Counted from the stretch's first letter, positions 29,129 through 41,649 are shown. The stretch is DNA of 64,000 bases from Pseudomonas entomophila (GCF_018417595.1 NZ_CP070982.1:4081001-4145000), one strand, 5' to 3'. Notes: generated by a model from the sequence alone, not told the origin. Translations and numbers: made by a program.

Positions 29129-29319
29129 TGCGGATCTCGGAACAAGGAAGTAGGGAAACGGCACACGCGAGCGCTGCCGGCAGAGACATCCTTGTCCTCG
29201 TTCTCGGGCCAAAAAAAAGCCGCCATCGGTCGATAGCAGCCAGGTCGAGCACTTACGCAACAGCTGATCCGGATAGTCTCAGGCAATTGCTACAGAAATG
29301 TTACAAATTCGCGACAAGC

Positions 29320-31083
29320 TCACCGACCACTGAATTGCAGCGCTGCCAGCCGAGCATACAGCGGGCTGTCTTCGAGCAATTGCCGGTGTGTACCGAAGGC
29401 GACCAGACGGCCCTTGTCGATCACCGCGATACGGTCGGCATATTGCACCGTGGCCAGGCGATGGGCAATGACCAGCGTGGTGCGCCCGACCATCAGTCGC
29501 GGCAGTGCCTGCTGGATCAGGTGTTCGCTTTGCGCATCGAGGGCACTCGTAGCCTCATCCAGCAGCAGGACCGGCGCATTCACCAGCAACGCCCGGGCAA
29601 TCGCCAGGCGCTGGCGCTGCCCTCCGGACAGGCCGCCACCGCCCTCGCCCAGCGGCGTCTGGTAGCCCTGGGGCAGTTGCACGATGAATTCGTGGGCATG
29701 GGCACTGCGTGCCGCAGCTTCGACGTCGGCGAGGCTGGCTTCGGGCCGACCGTAACGGATATTGGCCTCCACCGTGCCGCGGAACAGCGCCGGTTGCTGG
29801 GCCACCAGGGCGAACTGGGCACGCAGGTCGGCAGGCGGCAATGAATTGATTGACTGGCCGTCGAGCAGGATGCTGCCAGACTGCGGGTCATAAAAGCGCA
29901 GCAGCAGGTCGAACAGCGTCGACTTGCCAGCACCAGATGGCCCCACCAGAGCCACCGTCTGCCCTGGCTGGACATGCAGGCTCAAGCCATCGACCGCCGC
30001 AATCGAAGGGCGTGATGGATAGGCGAAACGTACATCGCACAGCTCGATATCACCGCGGGCACGCCCACCAGTCAGCGGGGCGACTTGTACCGGCGCCTGG
30101 ATCGCACTCTGAGCAGCCAACAGCTCGGCAATGCGTTCGGCGGCACCGGCCGCACGCTGCAACTCTCCGATCACCTCGCTCAAGGTACCGAAGGCACTGC
30201 CGACGATCAGGCTGTAGAACACGAACGCAGCCAGTTCACCGCCGGAGATCCGCCCGGCGATCACATCCATGCCGCCCACCCAGAGCATGACCCCCACCGC
30301 GCCGAGCACCAGCACGATCACCAGGGTGATCAGCCAGGCACGCTGGGCGATCCGCCGCCGTGCCACGGCGAACGCCGCCTCCACGGTTTCGGCGAACAAC
30401 AGGCGGTCACGCGCTTCATGGTTGTAGGCTTGCACCGTCTTGATCTGGCCCAGGGTTTCGGCGACATAGCTGCCGACATCGGCAACCCGGTCCTGGCTCT
30501 GGCGCGACAGGCTGCGCACCCGGCGGCCGAACAGCAGGATCGGCGCCAGCACCAGCGGCAGGGCCAGCACCACGATGCTGGTGAGCTTGGGGTTGGTCAC
30601 GAACAGCAACAGCACACCCCCGACAACCATCAAGGCATTGCGCAGGAACATCGACAGCGAAGAGCCGATCACCGACTGCAGCAGCGTGGTGTCGGCAGTC
30701 AACCGTGACTGGATCTCCGAGCTGCGATTGTCTTCGAAGAACCCGGGGTGCAGACCGACCAGGTGATCGAACACCGCGCGACGGATATCGGCGACGCAGC
30801 GCTCGCCTATCCAGGACACCAGATAGAAGCGAGCGAAGGTGCCGACCGCCAGCGCCATCACCAGCAGCAGGAACAAACCGATGGTCTGGTTGAGCTGGTG
30901 GGGCGAGCGGGTCATGAAGCCCTGGTCGACCAACAACCGAATACCCTGCCCCATCGACAAGGTGATGCCGGCGGTGACCACCAGCGCCAGCAAGGCCAGC
31001 AGGGCCTGGCGACGGTATGGGCGGATGAATTGCCAACCCAGGTGCAGGGCACGGCGTTGGCGGGAAGAAATCGGTTCAGGCAT
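29320..31083 (-). CDS. ABC exporter, fused permease-ATPase (MsbA/BmrA-like)
   Basis: A 587-residue half-transporter. About six transmembrane helices (residues 25-310) are followed by an ATPase domain with Walker A GPSGAGKST, signature LSGGQRQRLAIARALL, Walker B VLLLDEATSALD and the switch His in IAHRL. It dimerises to export a lipid or drug-like substrate. It resembles multidrug ABCB-type exporters more than the essential MsbA of the lipid A region, but this cannot be settled by eye. MPEPISSRQRRALHLG at 31083 is the likely start. Confidence 0.9.
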   Translation of the reverse strand: MPEPISSRQRRALHLGWQFIRPYRRQALLALLALVVTAGITLSMGQGIRLLVDQGFMTRSPHQLNQTIGLFLLLVMALAVGTFARFYLVSWIGERCVADIRRAVFDHLVGLHPGFFEDNRSSEIQSRLTADTTLLQSVIGSSLSMFLRNALMVVGGVLLLFVTNPKLTSIVVLALPLVLAPILLFGRRVRSLSRQSQDRVADVGSYVAETLGQIKTVQAYNHEARDRLLFAETVEAAFAVARRRIAQRAWLITLVIVLVLGAVGVMLWVGGMDVIAGRISGGELAAFVFYSLIVGSAFGTLSEVIGELQRAAGAAERIAELLAAQSAIQAPVQVAPLTGGRARGDIELCDVRFAYPSRPSIAAVDGLSLHVQPGQTVALVGPSGAGKSTLFDLLLRFYDPQSGSILLDGQSINSLPPADLRAQFALVAQQPALFRGTVEANIRYGRPEASLADVEAAARSAHAHEFIVQLPQGYQTPLGEGGGGLSGGQRQRLAIARALLVNAPVLLLDEATSALDAQSEHLIQQALPRLMVGRTTLVIAHRLATVQYADRIAVIDKGRLVAFGTHRQLLEDSPLYARLAALQFSGR

Positions 31084-31343
31084 GACGACCGTCGTTCGGC
31101 ACAGGTGAACGCCTAGACTACCACTCGTCCGCCTGGCGGGAACGCCTGGAAACCGGTGGCATCGCATCACTGGTAGGTGAAGCGGTCACTCGACAGGACA
31201 CTAGATGGAATCGTTCTAACGTGTCACTGGAGCTTTGCCGTGGTTTCTGTTGGACTGTCCTGGCCGTGATATCCAAGGAACTGTCACAGGTTTTTCACGG
31301 CACGGACAGTATCCTGAGCTTGAACCTGAAGAGGAGACAGGAC

Positions 31344-31517
31344 ATGAGCTTGCAGCACCGCAACGAGACCCCGAAGGCGCAGAAACCATCGCAACCCCAG
31401 GTGTGCGGTTCGGTCATCGATGCCCAGGGCCGCGAAATCCCGATTACCGAGCAGATGATCCAGAAGGCGTGCCAGGATCTTGAACAAAGCCGGGTCGAGA
31501 AAGTCCGCAAGGGCTGA
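31344..31517 (+). CDS. Small conserved Pseudomonas protein (PA1571-like), 57 aa
   Basis: A 57-residue charged protein, MSLQHRNETPKAQKPSQPQV then CGSVIDAQGREIPITEQMIQ. An AGAGGAGA ribosome site precedes the ATG at good spacing and an intrinsic terminator follows, so it is expressed as its own unit. It resembles the short PA1571-type family of unknown function. The central VCGSVIDAQGREIPITE part looks like a folded beta-turn segment followed by a helix. Confidence 0.75.
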   Translation: MSLQHRNETPKAQKPSQPQVCGSVIDAQGREIPITEQMIQKACQDLEQSRVEKVRKG

Positions 31518-31540
31518 AAGCCAGAACAAGAATTCACTGC

Positions 31541-31566
31541 AACCCGGCGCATGCGCCGGGTTTTTG
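31541..31566 (+). terminator. Intrinsic terminator after the 57-aa gene
   Basis: AACCCGGCGC-AT-GCGCCGGGTTTTT, 10-bp stem and T-tract. Confidence 0.92.
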
Positions 31567-31593
31567 TTGAGTCGTATGGTATGCACCGGTCTT

Positions 31594-31678
31594 TGTAGGA
31601 GCGGCTTCAGCCGCGATCACCGGCGCAGCCGGTGCCGAACACCGCGTCGCTTGCTTCGCGGCTGAAGCCGCTCCTACA
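31594..31678. repeat. REP pair (GGCTTCAGCCGCGAT type)
   Basis: GTAGGAGCGGCTTCAGCCGC at 31595 and its mirror copy ending at 31678, with an inner ACCGGCGCAGCCGGT hairpin. It lies between the convergent 57-aa gene and pdxB. Confidence 0.88.
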
Positions 31679-31682
31679 GGGA

Positions 31683-32834
31683 TCACGCTACACAGACCAG
31701 CTCCGCCCCCAGTGCACTGACCATCTGCGCCAGTTGTGGTGCCTCGCCGCGCAAACCTACCGCCAGCCCTTCGATCTCCCGCCGCACCGGATAATGCTTG
31801 CGCAGCAGGTCGAATGCCGCACGCTGTTCAGCCACGTCATCGCTCAGGCTGCGGCGGAAATCGGCATCGTCGCGGCGCGGGTCGTACACCGCACGGCACA
31901 GGGTGGCCAGCGCCCAGGCCGGCTCTGCGTTCATATCCAGTTCGATGCGCGCCAGCGAATGGGCCGGCAGCAGGTCGGCCAGGCGCACCTGCTCGTGCTC
32001 ACCGCGCCAGCGGCAGAACGCCTGGTAGATCTGCGCCGTGCCACGTTGCTTGCCATCCAGGCTGTAGCCGGCGATGTGCGGGGTGGCCAGGGTGCACAGG
32101 TCGGCCAGCTGCAGGTCCACCTGCGGCTCGCCTTCCCAGACATCGAGCACCGCATGCACGTCCTCGCGGTCGAGCAGCAGCTCGCGCAAGGCCACGTTGT
32201 CCACCACAGGGCCGCGGCTGGCGTTGATCAGCCAGGCACCGGGGCGCAGGCTTGCCAACCTTTGCTGGTCGAGCAGGTGCCAGGTCGGATGTTCGCCACC
32301 GCGCTGCAGCGGCGTGTGCAGGCTGATCACGTCGCACTGCGCAAGGATCGTCTCGAGGTTGACGAATTCGCCCGCTTCACTGGCTTCGCGTACCGGGTCG
32401 CAGACCAGCACTTTCCAGCCCAGGCCATGCAGCACCCGCACCAGGCGCCCCCCCACCTCGCCCGCGCCCACCACGCCATAGACGCGCTGGTTCAGGTCGA
32501 CGCCCTCGAGTTCGGCCAGGGTCAGCAGGCTGCCCAGCACGTAGTCGACCACGCCGCGGGCGTTGCATCCCGGGGCACTGCTCCAGTGGATGCCGGTGGC
32601 GGCAAAGTAGTCGAGGTCCAGGTGGTCGGTGCCGATGGTGCAGGTGCCGACGAAGCGCACCTTGCTGCCTTCGAGCAGTTGCCGGTCGACACGGGTCACC
32701 GAACGCACCAGCAGCACGTCGGCGTCCTTGACGCTGGCGGCATCGATGGCGCGCCCAGGATAACGGCGGATCTCGCCGAACCCGGCGAAGAAGGCATCGA
32801 GCAGCGGGATATTCTCGTCGGCAACTATCAGCAT
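31683..32834 (-). CDS. pdxB: Erythronate-4-phosphate dehydrogenase PdxB
   Basis: A 383-residue D-2-hydroxyacid dehydrogenase of the DXP-dependent vitamin B6 pathway. It oxidises 4-phosphoerythronate to 2-oxo-3-hydroxy-4-phosphobutanoate. [20 protein letters not shown] is the characteristic start. The NAD site is [15 protein letters not shown], followed by [20 protein letters not shown]. The C-terminal dimerisation domain of PdxB (the last 100 residues) is present, which separates it from other family members. It is 47 bases downstream of tusA. Confidence 0.94.
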   Translation of the reverse strand: MLIVADENIPLLDAFFAGFGEIRRYPGRAIDAASVKDADVLLVRSVTRVDRQLLEGSKVRFVGTCTIGTDHLDLDYFAATGIHWSSAPGCNARGVVDYVLGSLLTLAELEGVDLNQRVYGVVGAGEVGGRLVRVLHGLGWKVLVCDPVREASEAGEFVNLETILAQCDVISLHTPLQRGGEHPTWHLLDQQRLASLRPGAWLINASRGPVVDNVALRELLLDREDVHAVLDVWEGEPQVDLQLADLCTLATPHIAGYSLDGKQRGTAQIYQAFCRWRGEHEQVRLADLLPAHSLARIELDMNAEPAWALATLCRAVYDPRRDDADFRRSLSDDVAEQRAAFDLLRKHYPVRREIEGLAVGLRGEAPQLAQMVSALGAELVCVA

Positions 32835-32881
32835 GGCGCTCTCCTTTCAGGGGAGCGCAGTGTAGCGCGATCGCGCGGGGC

Positions 32882-33124
32882 TCAGTCGGCCTTCTTGCGG
32901 ATCCAGTACAGGTAGGTGCCGGCCTCTTCCTGCTGGGACAGCAGTTCGTGGCCGAGGAAGACGCAGAACTTGGGAATGTCGCGGCGGGTCGACGGGTCGG
33001 TGGCAATCACCTTGAGCACGCCGCCGGCCGCCAGTTCGCGCACATGCTTGTGCAGCATCATCACCGGCTCCGGGCAGTTGAGGCCGGTGGCGTCGAGAGT
33101 CGCGTCGTGGGTCAGGTCGGTCAT
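32882..33124 (-). CDS. tusA: Sulfur carrier protein TusA
   Basis: An 80-residue sulfurtransferase with the signature [17 protein letters not shown] and active Cys17. It accepts persulfide sulfur from IscS for tRNA 2-thiolation (mnm5s2U) and other paths. An ATG 12 codons upstream exists, but [18 protein letters not shown] matches the family length. It is just upstream of pdxB on the same strand and may be cotranscribed with it. Confidence 0.93.
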   Translation of the reverse strand: MTDLTHDATLDATGLNCPEPVMMLHKHVRELAAGGVLKVIATDPSTRRDIPKFCVFLGHELLSQQEEAGTYLYWIRKKAD

Positions 33125-33222
33125 GGGGGGCTCCGCTAAATGAAAGGCATTGTGGCGCATCGCCGGATGGACTCCAAGCCCACCTGCCGGCTCTCATGGA
33201 TTTGGCACGATCTCACGACCTT

Positions 33223-33307
33223 TGTAGGAGCGGCTTGAGCCGCGATGCAGGCGACGTGTTGCCTGGTACCCGCTTCGCGGTTGATCGCGGCTGAAGCCGC
33301 TCCTACA
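33223..33307. repeat. REP pair (GGCTTGAGCCGCGAT type)
   Basis: GTAGGAGCGGCTTGAGCCGC at 33224 mirrors a copy ending at 33307. It lies between rlmM and tusA, which point the same way. Confidence 0.85.
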
Positions 33308-33329
33308 CAGAGGGCCCTGCTCCCTCCGC

Positions 33330-34394
33330 TCAGCGTGGCTTCAGGTCCAGCCGACGCAGGTGGCAGGTCACTTCCTCGCGGTCGTGGTACAGCTGCTTGC
33401 AGGCGATCGACACCTTGACCTTGCGTTCCTTGAACCCGGCCTCGATACGGTCGAGCAACTTGCGCACTTCTGCATGGCGCTGTTTCATCGGCAACTTGAG
33501 GTTGACCACCGCCTCTCGACACAACCCCTCGCCCAGCCAGGTCTCGATCAGCGACGCAGTGCGCGCGGGTTTCTCGACGATATCGCAGACCATCCAGTCC
33601 ACCGTCTGCTTCGGCTTCCAGGTGAAACCGTCGGCCATCAGGTGCGTCACCAGGCCGGTGTCCATCAGGCTCTCGGCCATGGGGCCGTTGTCGATGGCGG
33701 TCACCAGCATCCCGCGCCTGACCAGTTGGTAGGTCCAACCACCGGGCGAGGCGCCCAGGTCGACACCGGTCATGTCATCGTTCAGGCGCTGGTCCCACTG
33801 GTCACGCGGGATGAACTGGTGCCAGGCCTCTTCGAGCTTGAGGGTCGAGCGGCTGGGGGCCTCGCGGGGGAACTTCAGGCGCGGGATACCCATCGGCCAC
33901 AAGGCCGAATTGTCTACCTCGGCCAAGCCCAGAAACACACGCCGGCCACTGATGAACGTCAGCAACAAGCGTGGACGTCGGGCGTCATCGACCAGCCGGC
34001 CAGCTTTCTCCAGCGCCTTGCGCAATGGCACCTCGAACTTGCGGCAGAAGGTCGACAGTTCCTTGCCTTCGTTGCTGTCGAGCACTTCCAGCCACAGGCT
34101 TCCGCACACCGGCAGGTCGGCCAGGTGCTCCAGCAATACGCTGATGCGGTCTGTCTCCGGTAGTTCGACGAATGCCCCCCTCGCCCACTGGCGCGGGAAG
34201 ATCAGCTGGGCAAAGCGCAGCTCATGCATCAGTCGATCCGCGCCGCCGGGCTCGGTGCAGACGAATTCGGCGCAGGCACTCTGCGGCTTGCCCTTGGCAT
34301 AGCCGGCCACCCCAAGCTGGGCGGCAAGTTCGCTGATTTCGGCACAGACCTCGCCCTCGAAGCCGGGCCGGCAATGCATGAACAGGGTATTCAT
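33330..34394 (-). CDS. rlmM: 23S rRNA (cytidine-2498-2'-O)-methyltransferase RlmM
   Basis: A 354-residue SAM-dependent enzyme that methylates the ribose of C2498. The N-terminal THUMP-like domain (MNTLFMHCRPGFEGEVCAEI) is followed by a Rossmann domain with VDLGASPGGWTYQLVRRGM and WMVCDIVEKP, which carries the catalytic Asp. The catalytic Lys is expected in NLKLPMKQRHAEV. Length is typical. It is a single gene between acnA and tusA. Confidence 0.93.
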   Translation of the reverse strand: MNTLFMHCRPGFEGEVCAEISELAAQLGVAGYAKGKPQSACAEFVCTEPGGADRLMHELRFAQLIFPRQWARGAFVELPETDRISVLLEHLADLPVCGSLWLEVLDSNEGKELSTFCRKFEVPLRKALEKAGRLVDDARRPRLLLTFISGRRVFLGLAEVDNSALWPMGIPRLKFPREAPSRSTLKLEEAWHQFIPRDQWDQRLNDDMTGVDLGASPGGWTYQLVRRGMLVTAIDNGPMAESLMDTGLVTHLMADGFTWKPKQTVDWMVCDIVEKPARTASLIETWLGEGLCREAVVNLKLPMKQRHAEVRKLLDRIEAGFKERKVKVSIACKQLYHDREEVTCHLRRLDLKPR

Positions 34395-34614
34395 TTCTCA
34401 CTCCACATCGCTGGCGCAGGCGGCGCCAGGGCGGCGAATGATAAAGGAAGATCGGAACCGACGACATGCCCCATCGGTCCAGAAAAAAGGCAGGCCCGGC
34501 AAACGGGTCTAACCTGACTGTTCAGCCAGGTCCGTGCCGTGCGGACCGATCCACAGCGGTGACACCGGCGAGCAACCTGTATCGGCCGGGCACCGGAGCA
34601 CCAAGGAGTTGTAG

Positions 34615-37356
<2,742 letters not shown>

Positions 37357-37407
37357 AGGGCGATAGCCTTGCTGTGATCTTGAGATCGAGCGCCGCCCGT
37401 GCGGCGC

Positions 37408-37451
37408 ATCGCGGATGAATCCGCTCCTACAGGAGCGGATTCATCCGCGAT
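37408..37451. repeat. REP palindrome (GGATTCATCCGCGAT type)
   Basis: A perfect 21-bp inverted repeat with a 2-base loop, core CGCGGATGAATCCGCTCCT. The element is back-to-back rather than spaced. It lies between acnA and the CPBP gene. Confidence 0.85.
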
Positions 37452-37524
37452 AGCGATAGCAAGTGCCCTGAAGGCGCTCAGGTGAGTCCAACCCTCCACG
37501 GACTCACCGGCACAAGGAACTCCA

Positions 37525-38301
37525 ATGCCCCTTCTCCACTGGATCGCCCTGCTCCTGCTCGGCCTCGGCTACACCCTCGCACTGACCTTCGCCAGCCTGG
37601 GCCTTGCCGCCCTGCCCGCCTTGCTCGCCCTGTTGTGCAGCGCCTTGCTGGCACGTCGGCGGGTACGCTGGCAGCAAACCCTTGGCCACGCCCTGTTCGT
37701 CGCCCTCGCCGTCGCCCTGGCGCTGCACTGGCTACCGGGTTTCAACGGTGCCAGGGTGATCGACAAAGTCGTGCTCAGCGAAGGCGCCATTCCCTTCTCG
37801 ATGTACCTGAACCTGGACAAGCCGCTGATCGGCGTCTGGCTGTTGCTGGCCTGCCCGTGGTTGGTGATGCTGCGCACACGCGGCTTGGTTGCGAGCCTTG
37901 GTGTGATCCTGCCGCTGACGCTGCTCGCTTGCCTGGGTGGCGCCTGGTCGCTGGGCCTGGTCGCCTGGGCACCCAAGTGGCCAGACCAGGCCTGGCTGTG
38001 GCTGCTGAACAACCTGCTGCTGGTCAGCCTGACCGAGGAATTGTTGTTCCGCGGCTACATTCAAGGCGGCCTGCAACGTCTGTTCAAGCATGAGGGCCTG
38101 GCGCTGATCGCCGCCGCGCTGTTGTTCGGCCTGGCGCACCTGGGTGGTGGCTGGCAGTGGTTCTACCTGGCCAGCCTGGCCGGGGTGGGGTATGGTCTGG
38201 CCTATCGCCATGGCGGGCTGACCGCGGCGGTGCTGTGCCATGTTGCTGTCAACCTGGTGCATTTCGCCGGTTTCACCTACCCGATGCTGGCCCCGAGCTG
38301 A
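37525..38301 (+). CDS. CPBP-family intramembrane metalloprotease
   Basis: A 258-residue protein with about eight membrane helices. The CPBP/CAAX-protease motifs are Glu171-Glu172 in TEELLFRGYI, His205 in FGLAHLGGG and His239 in LCHVAVNLVH, so the catalytic set is complete. In bacteria these proteins process membrane substrates, or bacteriocin-type peptides in some systems. Targets here are unknown and neighbours give no hint. MPLLHWIALLLLGLGYTLAL is the natural start. Confidence 0.85.
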   Translation: MPLLHWIALLLLGLGYTLALTFASLGLAALPALLALLCSALLARRRVRWQQTLGHALFVALAVALALHWLPGFNGARVIDKVVLSEGAIPFSMYLNLDKPLIGVWLLLACPWLVMLRTRGLVASLGVILPLTLLACLGGAWSLGLVAWAPKWPDQAWLWLLNNLLLVSLTEELLFRGYIQGGLQRLFKHEGLALIAAALLFGLAHLGGGWQWFYLASLAGVGYGLAYRHGGLTAAVLCHVAVNLVHFAGFTYPMLAPS

Positions 38302-38445
38302 GCAATCGGTCATGATCCGACCCAGTCGTCACAATCTATAAAGAAAACTGCAATATTGGCAGCAAGTTACGCGATCATGCCGGCTTCGCTACAGCAGCCG
38401 CGGCACCGCCACCTTGCGCCAGGTCAATGGCAGTTAAATATTCAT

Positions 38446-38472
38446 TCAATAAAACCAGAGGCTTGCCGATAC
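38446..38472 (+). promoter_or_regulatory. FliA (sigma-28) promoter of the aer gene
   Basis: TCAA (38446-38449), a 15-base spacer and GCCGATAC (38465-38472) match the flagellar promoter consensus exactly in spacing. The start of transcription is expected near 38479, 24 bases before the ATG. Confidence 0.8.
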
Positions 38473-38502
38473 CCGTCGAAAGCCTTGCGGATTGAACAGC
38501 CA

Positions 38503-40068
38503 ATGCGTAACAACCAGCCGATTACCCAGAGAGAACGGACTTTCCCTGCCCAGCAGCGGTTGATCTCCACCACCAACGCCAAAGGCGTGATCACCTACTG
38601 CAACGACGCGTTCATCGAGATCAGCGGTTTTTCCCGCGAGGAACTGATGGGCGCGCCGCACAACCTGGTTCGCCACCCCGATGTGCCGCCGGCCGTGTTC
38701 GCCCATATGTGGCAGACCCTCAAACAGGGACTGCCGTGGATGGGTATCGTCAAGAACCGCTGCAAGTCGGGCGATCACTACTGGGTGAACGCCTACGTCA
38801 CCCCAGTGTTCGACAGCAACCAGGTGGTCGGCTACGAGTCGGTGCGGGTCAAGCCCACCGCCGAACAAATCCGCCGCGCCGAAGCGCTGTACCAACGCAT
38901 CAACCAGGGCAAGTCGGCCATCCCGAAACGCGACAAATGGCTACCGGTGCTGCAGGACTGGCTGCCGTTCATCCTCATCAGCCAGGTCGGTTTCCTGATC
39001 GGCAACTGGCTGGGCCACTCCTGGGGCTTCGCCCTGGCGGCCGGCCTGTCGGTCCCCCTGGGCCTGCTCGGCCTTAGCTGGCAGCAACGCGGCCTCAAGC
39101 GCCTGCTGCGCCTGGCCGAGCAGACCACCTCCGACCCGCTGATCGCGCAGATGTACACCGACAGCCGCGGTGTCCAGGCCCGCCTGGAAATGGCCATGCT
39201 CAGCCAGGACGCACGGATGAAGACCTGCCTGACCCGCCTGCAGGACAGTGCCGAGCAACTGAGCGACCAGGCTCGCCAGTCCGACGCCCTCGCCCACCAG
39301 AGCTCCTCGGGCCTGGAGCGCCAACGCGTGGAAACCGAGCAAGTGGCCGCCGCGGTCAATCAGATGGCCGCCACCACGCAAGAAGTGGCCAACCATGTGC
39401 AGCGCACCGCCGACGCCACGCAAGAAGCCAATCGCCTGACCAGCCAAGGCCGCCATATCGCCGGCGAGACGCGCGATGCGATTGAACGGCTGTCCGCCGC
39501 CGTGGGCGAGACCGGCCTGACCGTCACGCAACTGGCCAAGGATAGCGACGAGATCGGTGGCGTGGTCGATGTGATCAAAGGCATCGCCGACCAGACCAAC
39601 CTGCTGGCACTCAACGCCGCTATCGAGGCTGCCCGTGCCGGCGAGATGGGCCGGGGCTTCGCGGTCGTCGCCGACGAAGTCCGCCAGCTTGCCCAACGCA
39701 CCGCCGAGTCCACCGGGCAGATTCACGGCCTGATCGCCAAGCTGCAGCAGACCGCCAACAACGCGGTGCAGACCATGGAGACCGGTCACCGCCAGGCCCA
39801 GGAAGGCGTCGAGCGCGTGATGGAGGCCGACCAGGCCCTGGTGGGCATCAGCGAAGCGGTGGCCAACATCACCGACATGGCCACCCAGATCGCCGCTGCC
39901 ACCGAGGAACAGACTGCGGTGGCCGAAGAGATCAGCCGCAACATCAGCACCATCGCCGACCTGGCCGACCAGACCGCCGGCCAGGCCCAGCGTTCGGCGC
40001 TGCTCAGCGAAGAGCTGACCAGTACCGCGGGCACACAATACTCGCTGGTGGAACGCTTCAACCGCTAG
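38503..40068 (+). CDS. aer: PAS-domain aerotaxis/energy-taxis receptor, Aer-like
   Basis: A 521-residue receptor. The N-terminal PAS domain (about residues 15-115; [20 protein letters not shown] and [15 protein letters not shown]) resembles the FAD-binding PAS of Aer. There is one hydrophobic anchor near residues 150-190 and no periplasmic domain. The HAMP-like region and signalling hairpin ([20 protein letters not shown]) follow. It senses cell energy or redox state rather than an external ligand. P. putida has several aer paralogues, and the one next to acnA is known as aer-2. The sigma-28 promoter puts it in the motility regulon. Confidence 0.9.
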   Translation: MRNNQPITQRERTFPAQQRLISTTNAKGVITYCNDAFIEISGFSREELMGAPHNLVRHPDVPPAVFAHMWQTLKQGLPWMGIVKNRCKSGDHYWVNAYVTPVFDSNQVVGYESVRVKPTAEQIRRAEALYQRINQGKSAIPKRDKWLPVLQDWLPFILISQVGFLIGNWLGHSWGFALAAGLSVPLGLLGLSWQQRGLKRLLRLAEQTTSDPLIAQMYTDSRGVQARLEMAMLSQDARMKTCLTRLQDSAEQLSDQARQSDALAHQSSSGLERQRVETEQVAAAVNQMAATTQEVANHVQRTADATQEANRLTSQGRHIAGETRDAIERLSAAVGETGLTVTQLAKDSDEIGGVVDVIKGIADQTNLLALNAAIEAARAGEMGRGFAVVADEVRQLAQRTAESTGQIHGLIAKLQQTANNAVQTMETGHRQAQEGVERVMEADQALVGISEAVANITDMATQIAAATEEQTAVAEEISRNISTIADLADQTAGQAQRSALLSEELTSTAGTQYSLVERFNR

Positions 40069-40072
40069 ACAA

Positions 40073-40100
40073 CAGACGGCGCCCCAAGGGGCGCCGTCTG
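40073..40100. terminator. Shared hairpin between convergent aer and pseudouridine synthase genes
   Basis: A 13-bp perfect stem CAGACGGCGCCCC / GGGGCGCCGTCTG with an AA loop. It lies in the 34-base gap and is followed by CTTT on the plus side. It probably terminates both genes. Confidence 0.75.
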
Positions 40101-40102
40101 CT

Positions 40103-40987
40103 TTACCACGCCAGGCTCAGCCTGCTCTCGAAATACCGCTCCTCGCCACTCAACGGATCCTTGAAACGCAGGCTGTGTGCCAGCAGCTTCAGCGGCCGCG
40201 TGTAATCGTCCTGCTCGTTGGCCAGTTGCGGATAGAACGGGTCGTTGCAGATAGCCGCGCCCAGTGAAGCCATGTGCACCCGCAGTTGGTGGGTCTTGCC
40301 CGTCACTGGCGACAGGCCATAGCGCCACAGTTCGCCCTGTTTCTCCAGCACGCAGGCGTGGGTTTCGCTGTTATCGGCCCCCTCGACCTCATGCATGCGG
40401 AAGAACGGCTCGCCATGCACCAGGCGGCTGCGGTGCACCAGGGGAAACTCATGCTGCGGCATGGCCGCGGCAATCGCTTGATAGTGCTTGTCGATTCGCC
40501 GCTCCGGGAACAGGCGCTGGTAGGCGCCACGGCTCTGCGGGTTGGCGGAGAACAACACCAGACCGGCCGTGTGCCGATCGATGCGGTGCAGGGGAACCAG
40601 GTGCGGGTTGTCCAGGCGGCGGATCAGGCGGCGCAACAGCGTCTGCTCGACATATTCGCCGGTGGGTGTCACCGGCAGGAAATGCGGTTTGTCCGCGACC
40701 ACCAGATGCTCGTCCACATGCAGGATCTCTTCCTGCACTGGAATCGGTTTCTCGTTGGGCACCTCGCGGAAGTAATGCAGACGCAAGCCCTGGCGATAGG
40801 GAAGCTCGGCGGTGATCGCGCGGCCTTCACTGTCCAGCACCCGGCCACGGGCAAAGCGATCAAGCCACTGCTCGCGGGAAATACCTTTGAAGTGATCGCA
40901 CAGGCAATCCAGCACCGTCGCCCAGCGACCTGGAGGCAGGCATACGGTGCTGGCTTGCTGGAGGGCGGGGTTGAAAGGCGTGGTCAT
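40103..40987 (-). CDS. RluA-family pseudouridine synthase
   Basis: A 294-residue protein. The catalytic Asp lies in LHRIDRHTAGLVLF and substrate-binding motifs include ADKPHFLPVTPTGEYVEQ and GKTHQLRVHMASLG. There is no S4 domain, so it is closer to the RluA/TruC group. It converts a uridine in rRNA or tRNA to pseudouridine. The start MTTPFNPALQQASTVC at 40987 is chosen over an upstream in-frame one. Confidence 0.9.
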   Translation of the reverse strand: MTTPFNPALQQASTVCLPPGRWATVLDCLCDHFKGISREQWLDRFARGRVLDSEGRAITAELPYRQGLRLHYFREVPNEKPIPVQEEILHVDEHLVVADKPHFLPVTPTGEYVEQTLLRRLIRRLDNPHLVPLHRIDRHTAGLVLFSANPQSRGAYQRLFPERRIDKHYQAIAAAMPQHEFPLVHRSRLVHGEPFFRMHEVEGADNSETHACVLEKQGELWRYGLSPVTGKTHQLRVHMASLGAAICNDPFYPQLANEQDDYTRPLKLLAHSLRFKDPLSGEERYFESRLSLAW

Positions 40988-41036
40988 CGGCGGGCTCGCA
41001 TCACAGGGGGGAGCATTATCCCCTAGCCCACGCGCC

Positions 41037-41345
41037 TCAACCAGCCTCGCTGGCCGGCTCACAGCGCGCCTTCAACCAACGCAGCACCTGCACGGCGTCC
41101 CAGCGCCCCGGGTCATAGAGGGCATAGCTCAGGCCCTGGTAGCCCACGACATCCAGCGGGCGATGAAAGCCCGCACGTTGGAACAACGCCTCGATTTCGG
41201 CGAAGCAGGTGTTGAAGTGAACCTTGCCGAAAGGGGTCTGGTCATCGGTGACGATGCCATCGAGGCGCAATTCCAGCACAGCGTCACGCACACGCTCAGG
41301 GGACATGTGATTGATGCTGTACTTGAGTTGCTCGACATTGAGCAT
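41037..41345 (-). CDS. Conserved hypothetical protein, 102 aa
   Basis: MLNVEQLKYSINHMSPERVR starts a small mixed alpha/beta protein. It continues with VLELRLDGIVTDDQTPFGKV and a C-terminal DAVQVLRWLKARCEP. A GAGGTGA ribosome site lies ahead of the ATG. No membrane segment. I do not recognise the family. It is upstream of the pseudouridine synthase on the same strand with a 49-base gap. Confidence 0.7.
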   Translation of the reverse strand: MLNVEQLKYSINHMSPERVRDAVLELRLDGIVTDDQTPFGKVHFNTCFAEIEALFQRAGFHRPLDVVGYQGLSYALYDPGRWDAVQVLRWLKARCEPASEAG

Positions 41346-41412
41346 GGCTTCACCTCGATACTGTATTTATATACAGCATACGAAGCGAATCACCCTACCG
41401 TCAATCAGCGGC

Positions 41413-41649
41413 TCAACGCAGGAACGCCACCACCTGTTCGGCATCGAACGGCCAGCCCAGCTCTGCGCCGCTGTCACAGCGGCGCAGCACTGGAATCAGC
41501 AGGCCGTACCGCTCGAACAGCGCCTCGCTATCCGCGATGTCGACCAACTCGACCATCAGGCCATGCTCGACGAACGGCATCAGCATGGCTTCCGCCACTT
41601 CACAGAGGTGGCACCCGAGGGTACCGAACAATTGGCATTCAGGGAGCAT
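41413..41649 (-). CDS. Glutaredoxin-like protein (DUF836)
   Basis: A 78-residue thioredoxin-fold protein with a CxxC motif, Cys13-His-Leu-Cys16 (GTLGCHLCEVAEAML), and the cis-Pro in LLIPVLRRCDSGAELGWPF. DUF836 proteins are small thiol oxidoreductases of unknown partner. MLPECQLFG is the natural start. Confidence 0.87.
   Translation of the reverse strand: MLPECQLFGTLGCHLCEVAEAMLMPFVEHGLMVELVDIADSEALFERYGLLIPVLRRCDSGAELGWPFDAEQVVAFLR

Noticed and set aside
29129..29319. Sigma-28 promoter for the chemoreceptor at 27512-29128
   Set aside because: The best candidate (ACCGATGG on the minus strand) lacks a TCAA 15 bases upstream.
14710..33307. REP elements as a CRISPR array
   Set aside because: The elements are scattered palindromic pairs, not regularly spaced direct repeats, and no cas genes are present.
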